Of a DNA stretch of 64,000 bases, positions 55,830 to 63,092 are shown piece by piece. Position 1 is the first letter of the stretch, and each line of letters begins with the position of its first letter. The notes below the pieces were generated by a model. It saw nothing but the letters and a program-made list of their open reading frames with translations. It made no database searches and was not told the origin of the DNA. Position numbers and translations under genes: made by a program. This DNA is from JAKALD01 sp963817785 (GTDB taxonomy: Bacteria; Pseudomonadota; Gammaproteobacteria; Burkholderiales; SG8-39): positions 806,001 through 870,000 of the forward strand of contig CAWFPL010000002.1 in NCBI GenBank assembly GCA_963817785.1. The letters are read 5' to 3'.

Positions 55830-55842
55830 GCGCCTATCTCGT

Positions 55843-55888
55843 AAGTACAATATAAAGTGCATTATAGAGAGCCTCCGAGTGATTTCAA
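55843..55888 (-). promoter_or_regulatory. promoter and tandem operator repeats of the XRE/AbiEii operon
   Basis: Minus strand: TTGAAA (-35, 55883-55888), 16-bp spacer, TATAAT (-10, 55861-55866). Overlapping and downstream, AAGTACAATAT (55843-55853) and AAGTGCATTAT (55855-55865) form a direct repeat at 12 bp, a likely XRE operator. Confidence 0.6.
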
Positions 55889-55902
55889 GTGCCGGTTCCC
55901 TC

Positions 55903-55931
55903 TTGACGCCTGTAAGCGCGCCCTCTAGGAT
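55903..55931 (+). promoter_or_regulatory. promoter of the RAMA-domain gene
   Basis: TTGACG (55903-55908), 17-bp spacer and TAGGAT (55926-55931), 34 bp before the start codon of the RAMA-domain gene. Divergent from the XRE/AbiEii promoter, only 15 bp away. Confidence 0.6.
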
Positions 55932-55964
55932 GCTTAGGCAGAGGCTGCAAGCCTTGGAGGCACT

Positions 55965-56372
55965 ATGAGGACCATCGAGGTCGATTTCGACGTGTTCAAG
56001 GCCATCACCGCCCGGCGCGCTTCGGAGGAGGTCAGCGAAAACGACGTCTTGCGCGAGCTGTTCGGACTTCCGAAGCAGGCTCGCCTCCAGGCGCAGGGCG
56101 GCCCCGCGACCGACGGTGCCCGGGACTGGGTCGCAAAGGGCGTGCGCTTTCCCGCAGGCACGGAGTTTCGGGCGATCTACAAGGGGCGGACCTGCACCGC
56201 CCGCGTCGAGGGCGGTGCGCTCGTGCTCGACGGCAAGCGCTACGACTCGCCTTCGCCCGCCGCCGTTTCCATCACCGGAAGCGCCGTCAACGGCTGGCGC
56301 TTCTGGGAGGCGCGACTGCCCGGGCAGTCGGAATGGAAGATGATCGAGTCGTTGCGCAGGTCCGGCAAGTAG
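55965..56372 (+). CDS. RAMA-domain protein with N-terminal ribbon-helix-helix-like segment
   Basis: 135 residues; GGAGG is five bases before ATG 55965. The N-terminus MRTIEVDFDVFKAITARRAS followed by ENDVLRELFGLP looks like a ribbon-helix-helix. The C-terminal 75 residues match the RAMA / DUF4357-type fold: GVRFPAGTEFRAIYKGRT, VLDGKRYDSPSPAAVSITGS and NGWRFWEARLPG. RAMA domains occur in DNA-modification and restriction proteins and may recognise DNA. No methylase or nuclease is encoded next to it. Function unknown. Confidence 0.75.
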   Translation: MRTIEVDFDVFKAITARRASEEVSENDVLRELFGLPKQARLQAQGGPATDGARDWVAKGVRFPAGTEFRAIYKGRTCTARVEGGALVLDGKRYDSPSPAAVSITGSAVNGWRFWEARLPGQSEWKMIESLRRSGK

Positions 56373-56469
56373 GAGGGTCGAGACCGAGCGCGCGACCTGC
56401 GGGGGCTTTGGCGCGCTCTGCGCGCGCGGAGGACAAGTTGGCCGAGCGCCGCTGCCTCGCAAATCACGA

Positions 56470-56517
56470 TCGACGGTGCGCGGGGTGATGAATCCTGGGG
56501 TGATTGTGGAAGCCTAG
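56470..56517 (+). pseudogene. C-terminal scrap of an FAD-linked oxidase (right)
   Basis: The frame ends RGVMNPGVIVEA and TAG, again the C-terminal signature of FAD-linked oxidases, with no gene upstream in this frame. It matches the end of the scrap at 54559-54693 (RGVMDSGAIVDA). Together they bracket the XRE/AbiEii-RAMA block. Too short for firm homology. Confidence 0.35.
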
Positions 56518-57746
56518 CGCAACAGGCGCTTGGCTCGCGCGGCGATCACGTCGAGAATTTTTCCGATCGTCGCGGATTCGGCGTTCTCCAGACCGGGCAT
56601 GGCCGCGACTTCCCTGGCCGCGGGCGGGATCGAAGCGGCGAGTTCGGCGATCCGCTGGCGCACGATGCGCGGATTCGCGCCGGAGACCTTCGCGAGCGAT
56701 TCCCAGTGCCGCGCTCGGATCCAGCTCGGCCGGTTCTCGCCCCCGATCTTCAGGGCGAGCTTGTCCGTCAGGTCCGGGTAGGCCGCGGTCGAGACGAGGT
56801 CGTAGAACGGAGCCAGCGTCACGCCGTCCCGCGTGATGAGCAGCGACAGGTTCTTCGCGTGCGCGTCCGAGTTGCCGATGAGGAAGTTGAAGATCGCCCA
56901 GGAGATGAGGCGCAGGCGGTCGCGCGCGGGCGCGGCGCTGAAGCGCGCGATCACGTCGAAGCACGCCTCGAGGCTCGGTCCGCCTTCGCGCTCGTACTTC
57001 TTCTGCGACGGCAGGTTGAGCGCCTGGCAGAAATCGATCTGATGGATCCGCTCGAGCGCGCCCGCGGGCGAGCGTCCGCGGTCGTAGCGCTCCACGAGGT
57101 ACAGGGGCTCGGGCTTGCGCAGGATCGTCGAGGCCGGCACCGGAAGGCCCACCGAGCCGGCGAGCCGCATGCACAGGTGCTCGTTCGCCGGCATGTGCGC
57201 GAAGCCGCGCGCGCCCGGCTTGAGGATGTGCGAGCTCGGTGCGCTGCCGCGCGGCAGCGAGAGCCAGGTTCCGTCGTAATGCACGGGCAGCTTGTTCTGC
57301 GCGCCGGCGAGCGAAAGCCTCAGCTCGTCGTCGGCGGCGAGCAGAGGACGCCGGGCCATGTCTTCCAGCACCTGCGCCAGGCGCGCTTCGGTGAGCTCGG
57401 CATAGCCGTCGTCCCTCGGCGGCCGCTCGCCCGGCGGCCACAGCGACACCGCGCCCGCGCAATCCCCGCCGATTTCGCTGAGCAGCCCGAAGGTGTTGCG
57501 TCCCGACAGGTGCCTGAGCCGCGCGACCGCCTCGCGGATGTCTCCTTCGGGCAGGAGGTTTTCGAAGAAGGGACGCGCGACCTCGTCGCGGTACGGCGCC
57601 TCGCCGGGCGGCATCGTCACCGAGAGCGGAATGAAGTGCTCCGATCCCAGCCAGCCGGCGTCGTAGGCGAACGCAAGGCGTCCCCGCTCGTCGGAGAGCC
57701 GGCCGGCGAGGTCTTCGTTCAGCCAGACCTCAAGCGCCTCGGCCAT
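56514..57746 (-). CDS. hipA: HipA-family serine/threonine kinase toxin
   Basis: 410 residues. An N-terminal subdomain (LEVWLNEDLAGRLSDERGRLAF) is followed by the kinase: LSLAGAQNKLPVHYDG (ATP-binding loop), ILKPGARGFAHMPANEHLCM, YLVERYDRGRS, the catalytic loop FLIGNSDAHAKNLSLL and the metal Asp in LAPFYDLVST. HipA phosphorylates glutamyl-tRNA synthetase in E. coli and slows growth. It overlaps hipB by 17 bp. All catalytic residues look intact. Confidence 0.93.
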   Translation of the reverse strand: MAEALEVWLNEDLAGRLSDERGRLAFAYDAGWLGSEHFIPLSVTMPPGEAPYRDEVARPFFENLLPEGDIREAVARLRHLSGRNTFGLLSEIGGDCAGAVSLWPPGERPPRDDGYAELTEARLAQVLEDMARRPLLAADDELRLSLAGAQNKLPVHYDGTWLSLPRGSAPSSHILKPGARGFAHMPANEHLCMRLAGSVGLPVPASTILRKPEPLYLVERYDRGRSPAGALERIHQIDFCQALNLPSQKKYEREGGPSLEACFDVIARFSAAPARDRLRLISWAIFNFLIGNSDAHAKNLSLLITRDGVTLAPFYDLVSTAAYPDLTDKLALKIGGENRPSWIRARHWESLAKVSGANPRIVRQRIAELAASIPPAAREVAAMPGLENAESATIGKILDVIAARAKRLLR

Positions 57747-57996
57747 CGCGTTTCCAGAACGGCCTCTTCGGACCGACCGTGAGCGCCAGGCCCAGTCCGG
57801 CGATCACCTTCAAGGTCTCGCCGAGACGGGCGGTCTCCTTGCCGTTCTCGAGATCGGAGAGAAAGCGAATGCCAACTCCGCACAGCAGCGCGGCCTGCGC
57901 CTGCGGCAGGGCCATGGCCTTGCGGGCGGCGCGGACTGCCGTGCCGAGATCCTTGGCGGAGCGGAGTTCGGTTGTTTGAGGGTCCATGGTGTGCAT
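57730..57996 (-). CDS. hipB: HipB-family antitoxin
   Basis: 88 residues (start ATG 57996 or 57987; neither has a strong ribosome site). The XRE helix-turn-helix includes LGTAVRAARKAMALPQAQAALLCGVGIRFLSDLENGKET, split here. The C-terminus reads VIAGLGLALTVGPKRPFWKRD. It binds HipA and represses the operon; three operators lie upstream. Confidence 0.9.
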   Translation of the reverse strand: MHTMDPQTTELRSAKDLGTAVRAARKAMALPQAQAALLCGVGIRFLSDLENGKETARLGETLKVIAGLGLALTVGPKRPFWKRDGRGA

Positions 57997-58007
57997 CCGA
58001 TTGCTTG

Positions 58008-58119
58008 TTCCCGATCGGGAATATAGGACCGGAAATGGCTCGGATCAAGCTAAATATTCCCGAACGGGAAAGATCGGCCTCGTAGGGCATCTGTTCGAGC
58101 GAGCGTTCCCGGTCGGGAA
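58008..58119 (-). promoter_or_regulatory. hipBA promoter with three TTCCCG-N2-CGGGAA operators
   Basis: Three 14-bp inverted repeats TTCCCGNNCGGGAA are at 58008-58021, 58057-58070 and 58106-58119, each exactly 49 bp apart. On the minus strand TTGATC (-35, 58043-58048) and TATATT (-10, 58020-58025) are 17 bp apart; the first operator overlaps the -10 and the second lies just upstream of the -35. Fits cooperative repression by HipB/HipAB. Confidence 0.75.
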
Positions 58120-58147
58120 TGCAGGGCAGGGGCCCGGCTCGATCCAG

Positions 58148-58228
58148 TGACGTGTCGTCCAAATGCCGGGTTTGCGACACGTTTTCTTGACGTGTCGTCG
58201 CGGGCGACATAACCTGTAGACGTGTCGC
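58148..58228 (+). promoter_or_regulatory. fic promoter with four ACGTGTCG boxes
   Basis: TGACGTGTCGTC occurs at 58148-58159 and 58188-58199, GACGTGTCGC at 58219-58228 and the reverse complement GCGACACGT at 58174-58182. TTGACG (58187-58192) and TAACCT (58210-58215) at 17 bp form a promoter into which the boxes are set. Probably the binding sites of the Fic protein's own winged helix or another regulator. Confidence 0.6.
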
Positions 58229-58248
58229 AAAAACTCTATTTTTAGAAC

Positions 58249-59358
58249 ATGAACCACTGGCGCGCCGACCGCCCCTGGAACGACCTGCCGAAGCTCCCTC
58301 CCAAGGTGGAGCTGGAATCGAAGGTCGTTCTGAAACAATGCGTTTCGGCGCGAGCGGCGCTCGCCGAGCTGAAGCAGGCCGCCGAGCTGATCCCCAACCC
58401 GGCGATGCTGATCAACACCTTGCCGATCCTGGAAGCCCGGGCGAGCTCCGAGATCGAAAACATCGTCACCACCGCCGACAAGCTCTTCCGGCACCTCCAG
58501 GCGGACGGCAGCGCGGACCCGGCCACCAAGGAGGCGCTGCGCTATCGCAGCGCGCTGCTCGAGGGCGTGCGCGCGTTGAAGAAGCGTCCGCTCGCTACGC
58601 GCACTGCCGAGGCGGTCTGCACGCAGATCAAGGGCACCGAAATGGCCGTGCGCAAAGTCCCGGGCACCGCGCTTGCGAAAGGCGCGTCCGGCGACGTGGT
58701 TTACACCCCGCCCGACGGCGAGGCGCGCCTCAGGGACCTCCTTGCCAACTGGGAGCGCTTCCTGCACGAAGAGGATTCCCTCGATCCGCTCGTCCGCATG
58801 GCGGTCGGGCACTATCAATTCGAAGCGATCCACCCCTTCACCGATGGCAACGGCCGCACGGGCCGCATCCTGAACAGCCTGTTCCTCGTAGAGCAGGGTC
58901 TGCTGCCGCTGCCGATCCTCTATCTCAGCCGCTACCTCATCCGCCGCAAAGCCGATTACTACCGGCTGCTACTCGCAGTCACACGCGACGGAGCGTGGGA
59001 AGACTGGCTGCTATACATGCTGCGCGGCGTGGAGGAGACCGCGGCCTGGACCACGGGAAAGATCGGCGCCATCCGCAAGCTCGCCGCGGACACCGCCGAG
59101 TACGTGCGCCGGACGCTTCCCAAGCTCTACAGCCGCGAGCTCGTCGACGTGATCTTCGAGCAGCCGTATTGCCGCATCGCCAACCTCGTCGACGCCGGCA
59201 TCGCCGGCCGGCAAGCCGCCTCGCGCTACCTCAAGGCGCTCGCCGCGCCCGGTGTGCTGCGCGAGCAGGCGTTCGGCAAGGAAAAGCTCTTCGTCCACCC
59301 CAAGCTCATGAACCTGCTGACGCGCGACGCCAACGCCTTCGAGCCCTATCGGGCCTGA
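58249..59358 (+). CDS. Fic-family AMP-transferase with winged-helix C-terminus
   Basis: 369 residues. Domain order: N-terminal Fic/DOC helices with the inhibitory SSEIEN motif (near residue 66), the catalytic FEAIHPFTDGNGRTGRILN (motif His near 196, complete), and a C-terminal winged helix (IFEQPYCRIANLVDAGIAGRQAASRYLKAL). Class II Fic proteins carry the inhibitory helix in the same chain. AMPylation of a target protein is expected; the target is unknown. The winged helix may autoregulate through the upstream ACGTGTCG boxes. Confidence 0.92.
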   Translation: MNHWRADRPWNDLPKLPPKVELESKVVLKQCVSARAALAELKQAAELIPNPAMLINTLPILEARASSEIENIVTTADKLFRHLQADGSADPATKEALRYRSALLEGVRALKKRPLATRTAEAVCTQIKGTEMAVRKVPGTALAKGASGDVVYTPPDGEARLRDLLANWERFLHEEDSLDPLVRMAVGHYQFEAIHPFTDGNGRTGRILNSLFLVEQGLLPLPILYLSRYLIRRKADYYRLLLAVTRDGAWEDWLLYMLRGVEETAAWTTGKIGAIRKLAADTAEYVRRTLPKLYSRELVDVIFEQPYCRIANLVDAGIAGRQAASRYLKALAAPGVLREQAFGKEKLFVHPKLMNLLTRDANAFEPYRA

Positions 59359-60083
59359 GCCGGCGCAGCCCTCGCGGCGAACGCGCAGTACTCGCAGTCC
59401 GGCGGGGGCGCCGGCGGCGAGGGCGCGGCGAGCGTGGCGCGGATCGCGCGAAGCGTCCCCTCGACCCACGAATCGTCGCCGTCGTACGGGATCATGCTGA
59501 TCCTGAACTCGAGCTTCGCGTCGAACGCCGGCAGGTCGCGCCGGCCGTTGCAGTACACGAACCAGCCGCGCCGCGCCACCGCGAGGTCCTGGCGGCGCAG
59601 CAGCCACTGGTAGAACTCCATCTGGCGCTTGTAGGCGCTGCCCCATCCGGTCTCGATCGACACCTCGCCCGCTTTCGACGTGCTCTTGTAGTCGACGACG
59701 ATCAGTTCGCCCGTATCGAGGTCGCGCCACAGGTCGTCGATCGCGCCGAAGAGCTCCAAGTGCGTCGCCTCGTGCACCGTGCGCACGCCCTTGAAGTTGG
59801 CGCGCCAAGTGCCGAGCTGCGGGTGCGGGTGCGGCACCGCGTGGATGCCGGCCCCGGTCATCAGCGGGTGCGGCGCGCCTTCGTTGCGGTAGCGGTCGAA
59901 CTCGGTCTTCAGGAGCGCATCGACCGCCGAGTTGAGGTTGAACGGCGGGCCCGAGGGCCGCGAGATGCCGAGCTTGCGGTCGAGGTAGAAGCAGCGCGGG
60001 CAGGCGAGGAAGAGCTCGACCTTGGTGCGGCTCAAGGGGAAGGGAGTGGGGGAGGCGGGGTGGTAGAGGTTGGGGTTGGGCAT
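59346..60083 (-). CDS. PD-(D/E)XK nuclease with four cysteines (Cas4/AddB-like)
   Basis: 245 residues from ATG 60083. SRTKVELFLACPRCFYLDRKLG gives two N-terminal cysteines and CEYCAFAARA two C-terminal ones, the arrangement of the Fe-S cluster in Cas4/AddB nucleases. Catalytic motif: LELFGAIDDLWRDLDTGELIVVDYKST (D ... DxK), and QMEFYQWLL follows. Expected to be a DNA exonuclease. Its 3' end overlaps fic by 13 bp (convergent). No cas genes or CRISPR array were seen. Confidence 0.85.
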   Translation of the reverse strand: MPNPNLYHPASPTPFPLSRTKVELFLACPRCFYLDRKLGISRPSGPPFNLNSAVDALLKTEFDRYRNEGAPHPLMTGAGIHAVPHPHPQLGTWRANFKGVRTVHEATHLELFGAIDDLWRDLDTGELIVVDYKSTSKAGEVSIETGWGSAYKRQMEFYQWLLRRQDLAVARRGWFVYCNGRRDLPAFDAKLEFRISMIPYDGDDSWVEGTLRAIRATLAAPSPPAPPPDCEYCAFAARAAPAQAR

Positions 60084-60205
60084 GGGGAGGGATTCTATGA
60101 CGCGGGGGGCTGATCGCCGGCGACCTGAACGGGGATAAGGCGCAGGCATGAGGGCCGTGGCCCCGGTCTGGCGGCGGCGACTGCCGCAAAGCAAGCGCCC
60201 AGGCC

Positions 60206-60234
60206 TGGACGTGGCCCCGAGGACTGAATAAAAT
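60206..60234 (+). promoter_or_regulatory. promoter of the Panacea-domain operon
   Basis: TGGACG (60206-60211), 17-bp spacer and TAAAAT (60229-60234), 52 bp before the start of the Panacea gene, on the same strand. The -35 differs from consensus at two positions. Confidence 0.5.
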
Positions 60235-60286
60235 CACAGCACCTCATGCAGCGCTCGATTATCCGACCCGGACGAAGGAGCGCGTG

Positions 60287-60871
60287 ATGCTGAAGAACCT
60301 TTTCAACGAGAAGAAGGCGGCGCAGGCGGCGGCCTTCTTCATCTTTCGTGCCGGCGGAACCCTCCAGGTGCTGAAGCTGATGAAGCTTCTGTACCTCGCC
60401 GAGCGCCGCTCGTTCGAGAAGTATGGCGAGCCGATGATCGGCGACCGGCTCGTGTCCATGCCGCACGGGCCCGTGCTTTCGAGCACGTACAACCACATGA
60501 ACGGCGAGCTGCCGTCGGTCGAGGGTGGCTGGGACGCCTGGATCGCCGACCGCGCCGAGCACGACCTGGCGCTGCGCAATCCGGCGGCACTGCGCTCGCC
60601 GGGAGAAGACCTGACCGAGCTGAGCGACGCGGACCTCGAGATCCTCGGCGAAATCTGGAACCGCTTCGGCGGCATGAGCGGGTCGCAGTTGCGGAATTAC
60701 ACCCACGACCATTGCCCCGAGTGGAAGGATCCCGAAGGCTCCATGATCCCGATGGAGCTGGAGGAGCTGTTTCGGGCACTCAAGTTTTCACCCGAGCAGA
60801 CCAGGGAGGCGCTCGCCCGGCTGCGTGCCGAAGACGAGATCAGCGCCGCCTTTGAATCGGTGAAGAACTAG
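60287..60871 (+). CDS. Panacea-domain (SocA / DUF4065) antitoxin
   Basis: 194 residues from ATG 60287, AAGGAG six bases upstream. The Panacea core shows AAAFFIFRAGGTLQVLKLMKLLYLAER, then YGEPMIGDRLVSMPHGPVLSSTYNHM, and LSDADLEILGEIWNRFGGMSGSQL; these match the SocA-type antitoxin fold. Panacea proteins are adaptable antitoxins for many unrelated toxins. The next gene (8 bp downstream) is therefore its likely toxin. Confidence 0.9.
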   Translation: MLKNLFNEKKAAQAAAFFIFRAGGTLQVLKLMKLLYLAERRSFEKYGEPMIGDRLVSMPHGPVLSSTYNHMNGELPSVEGGWDAWIADRAEHDLALRNPAALRSPGEDLTELSDADLEILGEIWNRFGGMSGSQLRNYTHDHCPEWKDPEGSMIPMELEELFRALKFSPEQTREALARLRAEDEISAAFESVKN

Positions 60872-60879
60872 GGGACGAC

Positions 60880-61275
60880 GTGACCGATTGGCAGCCTCGC
60901 GAAGGTGCGACGCTGCTCATGCCCTCCGGCACCCACGGCCACCATCTTTTCGTCGTCCTCAACGATCCCAGGCCCCTTCCGGGGTATGGGAACAACCCGC
61001 ATGTGGTGCTCGTCAACCTGAGCACGGTTCGCGAGGGGATCACGCACGATGCGACCTGCGTGTTGCCGAAGGGGTGCCACGCGTTCGTGAAGCAGGAGAG
61101 CTTTGTGTACTACCGCGGCGCGCGCATCGAGTCCGTGGACCATGTCCAGCGACTGGTGCGGCAGGGTGTGTTCAAGCCTCACGACCCGATCCCGGCGGAG
61201 ATCGTCGCGGAGATCAAGGCCGGGCTGAAGCGCTCGCCTTTCGCGAAGCGCGAGTTCAAGGGACTCCGAATCTAG
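60880..61275 (+). CDS. putative toxin of the Panacea pair
   Basis: 131 residues from GTG 60880. A beta-rich N-terminus (EGATLLMPSGTHGHHLFVVLND, HVVLVNLSTVREG, CVLPKGCHAFV) resembles an SH3-like barrel, followed by a helical end (PHDPIPAEIVAEIKAGLKRS). No toxin family is recognised for certain. Position directly after the Panacea gene and the 8-bp gap suggest the toxin of a two-gene unit. Possible PemK/MazF relation is a guess from the barrel shape. Confidence 0.65.
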   Translation: MTDWQPREGATLLMPSGTHGHHLFVVLNDPRPLPGYGNNPHVVLVNLSTVREGITHDATCVLPKGCHAFVKQESFVYYRGARIESVDHVQRLVRQGVFKPHDPIPAEIVAEIKAGLKRSPFAKREFKGLRI

Positions 61276-61500
61276 GCCAGTGCTCATCCGGCGTAATTCG
61301 ATTCGTCTCGCTGCCCGTGCCCCGGACCCTTTCCCGCTTCCCGTTCTCGATGTCGCACCTGCGCGAGCCGGTGCGGGAGAATGCGATCGAAATCGCGAGC
61401 GCGCTACGAGGTTCGAGCACTGCGCCGCGTCGAGCGTAGCCAGACTGGGCGCGTTGGAACGAAGCTCGCTCCGCTGGCGATAGCTCCTGGACTGCCTCAC

Positions 61501-61772
61501 CACCACGCCGAAGATCTCCAGATTGCGGAGCACCGGCACAAGCTGGTGGATTGGGAGGTCGGCGCGGTTTACTGGAACTGCCGGCGGCTATATGGGCGGG
61601 CTGGGAGGCCAAGTTCCGCGAGAGACTCGAGCTGGAGCTCGCCGGAAAGGATTTGATTTTGATGCTGGGCAACATGCACCGATTTCAGCACCAGTGGCTT
61701 GCGGTCAGCCTGATCTACCCTCCTAAGCAGCGGCCTGAAGGGGAGCGTCAAGGATCTCTGTTTCCGGAGTGA
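61501..61772 (+). pseudogene. frameshifted remnant of a conserved gene
   Basis: One frame reads HHHAEDLQIAEHRHKLVDWE and VGAVYWNCRRLYG; near 61600 the matching continuation moves one base into a second frame, GWEAKFRERLELELAGKDLI then LMLGNMHRFQHQWLAVSLIYPP and RQGSLFPE at the end. The two halves read as one protein if one base is removed near 61600. I do not recognise the family. Sequence 61276-61500 just before it holds no gene I can support. Confidence 0.5.
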
Positions 61773-61995
61773 GGTGCACGAGCCGCGGCGCTCCGCAAGC
61801 GACCGCGGCGCGGCCGACAAGGCTCCGGTGACATAGCCGATAGTCTGCCTCGAAGCAGAGCAGGCATACCGACTTCCTTTTCGCCAGTCCGGCCAGTGTG
61901 CGAACAGCACTCGCCTGCGTGCTCAGATACGCCCGAAAACTCGCTTCATACCGCGGCCAGTCGCGGTCGAGCTTGTAGCGGTGTTGCCGGGGATG
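61723..61995 (-). pseudogene. DUF488 C-terminal fragment
   Basis: The minus strand reads RYKLDRDWPRYEASFRAYLS, then KRKSVCLLCFEADYRLCHRSL and VHLTPETEILDA to a stop at 61723. VCLLCFExDxxxCHRSL is the C-terminal signature of DUF488 proteins. The N-terminal half and any start codon are missing; the IS21-family element begins upstream. It overlaps the opposite-strand remnant by about 50 bp. Confidence 0.6.
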
Positions 61996-62069
61996 TAAAA
62001 GCGCGTCATTTTGAGGATGGGCGCGCGATGGGTCGGTAGGCGCACTCGGGCGAGAGGGGAAGGCAACGA

Positions 62070-62279
62070 TCAGAACGGCGGATCGGTGCTCGGGGGATCG
62101 ACATCAAGATCGTGCTGTGCGATGTCGGCGGGTGGTTGATAGTAGCGGCGAAGCTGGGCGGCGTAGTGACGTTCGAGCGCCTCGGTGAGCTCGTAGAGGA
62201 ACTCGAGCAGGCTTGCAGCGGCCTCATCGGAGAGCCCGGTGGGCAGACACACGAGCGGCAAATCGTTGGGTCGCAACAT
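62070..62279 (-). CDS. small passenger protein of the IS21-type element
   Basis: 69 residues (LPLVCLPTGLSDEAAASLLE, then ALERHYAAQLRRYYQ and DVDPPSTDPPF). Small proteins with SDEAA-LLEFLYEL and RRYYQ segments are found downstream of istB in other genomes. Location 12 bp after istB supports belonging to the element. Function unknown. Confidence 0.6.
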   Translation of the reverse strand: MLRPNDLPLVCLPTGLSDEAAASLLEFLYELTEALERHYAAQLRRYYQPPADIAQHDLDVDPPSTDPPF

Positions 62280-62291
62280 CGGCTTCAGCGC

Positions 62292-63092
62292 TCACTTGCG
62301 TGGGGCGCGGCCGCGGGATTTCGCTTTGTGTGCGGCGCGTTCCTGGGCTTCCTTGAGGCGGTAGGATTCGCCCTCCAGGGCGATGATCTCGGAGCGGTGG
62401 AGGAGTCGATCGATCAGGGTGACGACGCAAGCCGCGTTGGGGAAGACCTGATTCCATTCGCCAAAGACCTTGTTCGTAGTCAAGGCGACGGGCCGCTGGG
62501 CCTGGTAGCGGCGGGTGATCACCTCGAAGAGCAGGTCGGCGTAGCGGCTGTCGTAGGACAGATACCCGAGCTCATCAATGCACAACAGTGTCGGGCTGCT
62601 ATAGCGGCGCAGGCGCCGCGCGAGCGCGGTGCTCGAGTCCTGGGCGGCCAGGTCATGGAGCATGTCCGAGGCGAGGGTGAAGCGCGCGCTGTAGCCCTGG
62701 AGCAGCGCTTGGTGGGCGAGGTTTTTCATGAGCATCGTCTTGCCCAGGCCGTTGGGGCCGATCAGGATCACGTTGGCGGCTTCGGCGAGGAAGCCGAGCG
62801 AGAAGAGCTCTTCGATCGCGGCGCGATCGCACTTGGTGGGCCAGGCCCAGTCGAACTCGGCAAGCGGCTTGAAGGCGCCCAGGCGGGCGTTGTCGAGCCG
62901 ACGCTTGAGCGAGCGCCGGGTGCGCTCGGCCTCCTCGATGTCGATCACCCGCGCGAGCCAGGGCTCGGCGAGGAGTTCGGGCAACTGCTCGAGCAGCCCG
63001 TAGAGGCCGAGCCGGCGCAGCCGGCCGCGGGCCGCCTCAAGACTGAGGTTCGTCGTCGGTGTGCTCGGGATTCGATCGCTCGGGGCGTTCAT
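62292..63092 (-). CDS. istB: IS21 helper ATPase IstB
   Basis: 266 residues. AAA+ ATPase: Walker A ILIGPNGLGKTMLMKNL, Walker B TLLCIDELGYLS, sensor region PVALTTNKVFGEWNQVFP and C-terminal TLIDRLLHRSEII. IstB helps IstA in target choice and strand transfer. Its start overlaps the istA end by 56 bp, as is normal in IS21. Confidence 0.95.
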   Translation of the reverse strand: MNAPSDRIPSTPTTNLSLEAARGRLRRLGLYGLLEQLPELLAEPWLARVIDIEEAERTRRSLKRRLDNARLGAFKPLAEFDWAWPTKCDRAAIEELFSLGFLAEAANVILIGPNGLGKTMLMKNLAHQALLQGYSARFTLASDMLHDLAAQDSSTALARRLRRYSSPTLLCIDELGYLSYDSRYADLLFEVITRRYQAQRPVALTTNKVFGEWNQVFPNAACVVTLIDRLLHRSEIIALEGESYRLKEAQERAAHKAKSRGRAPRK

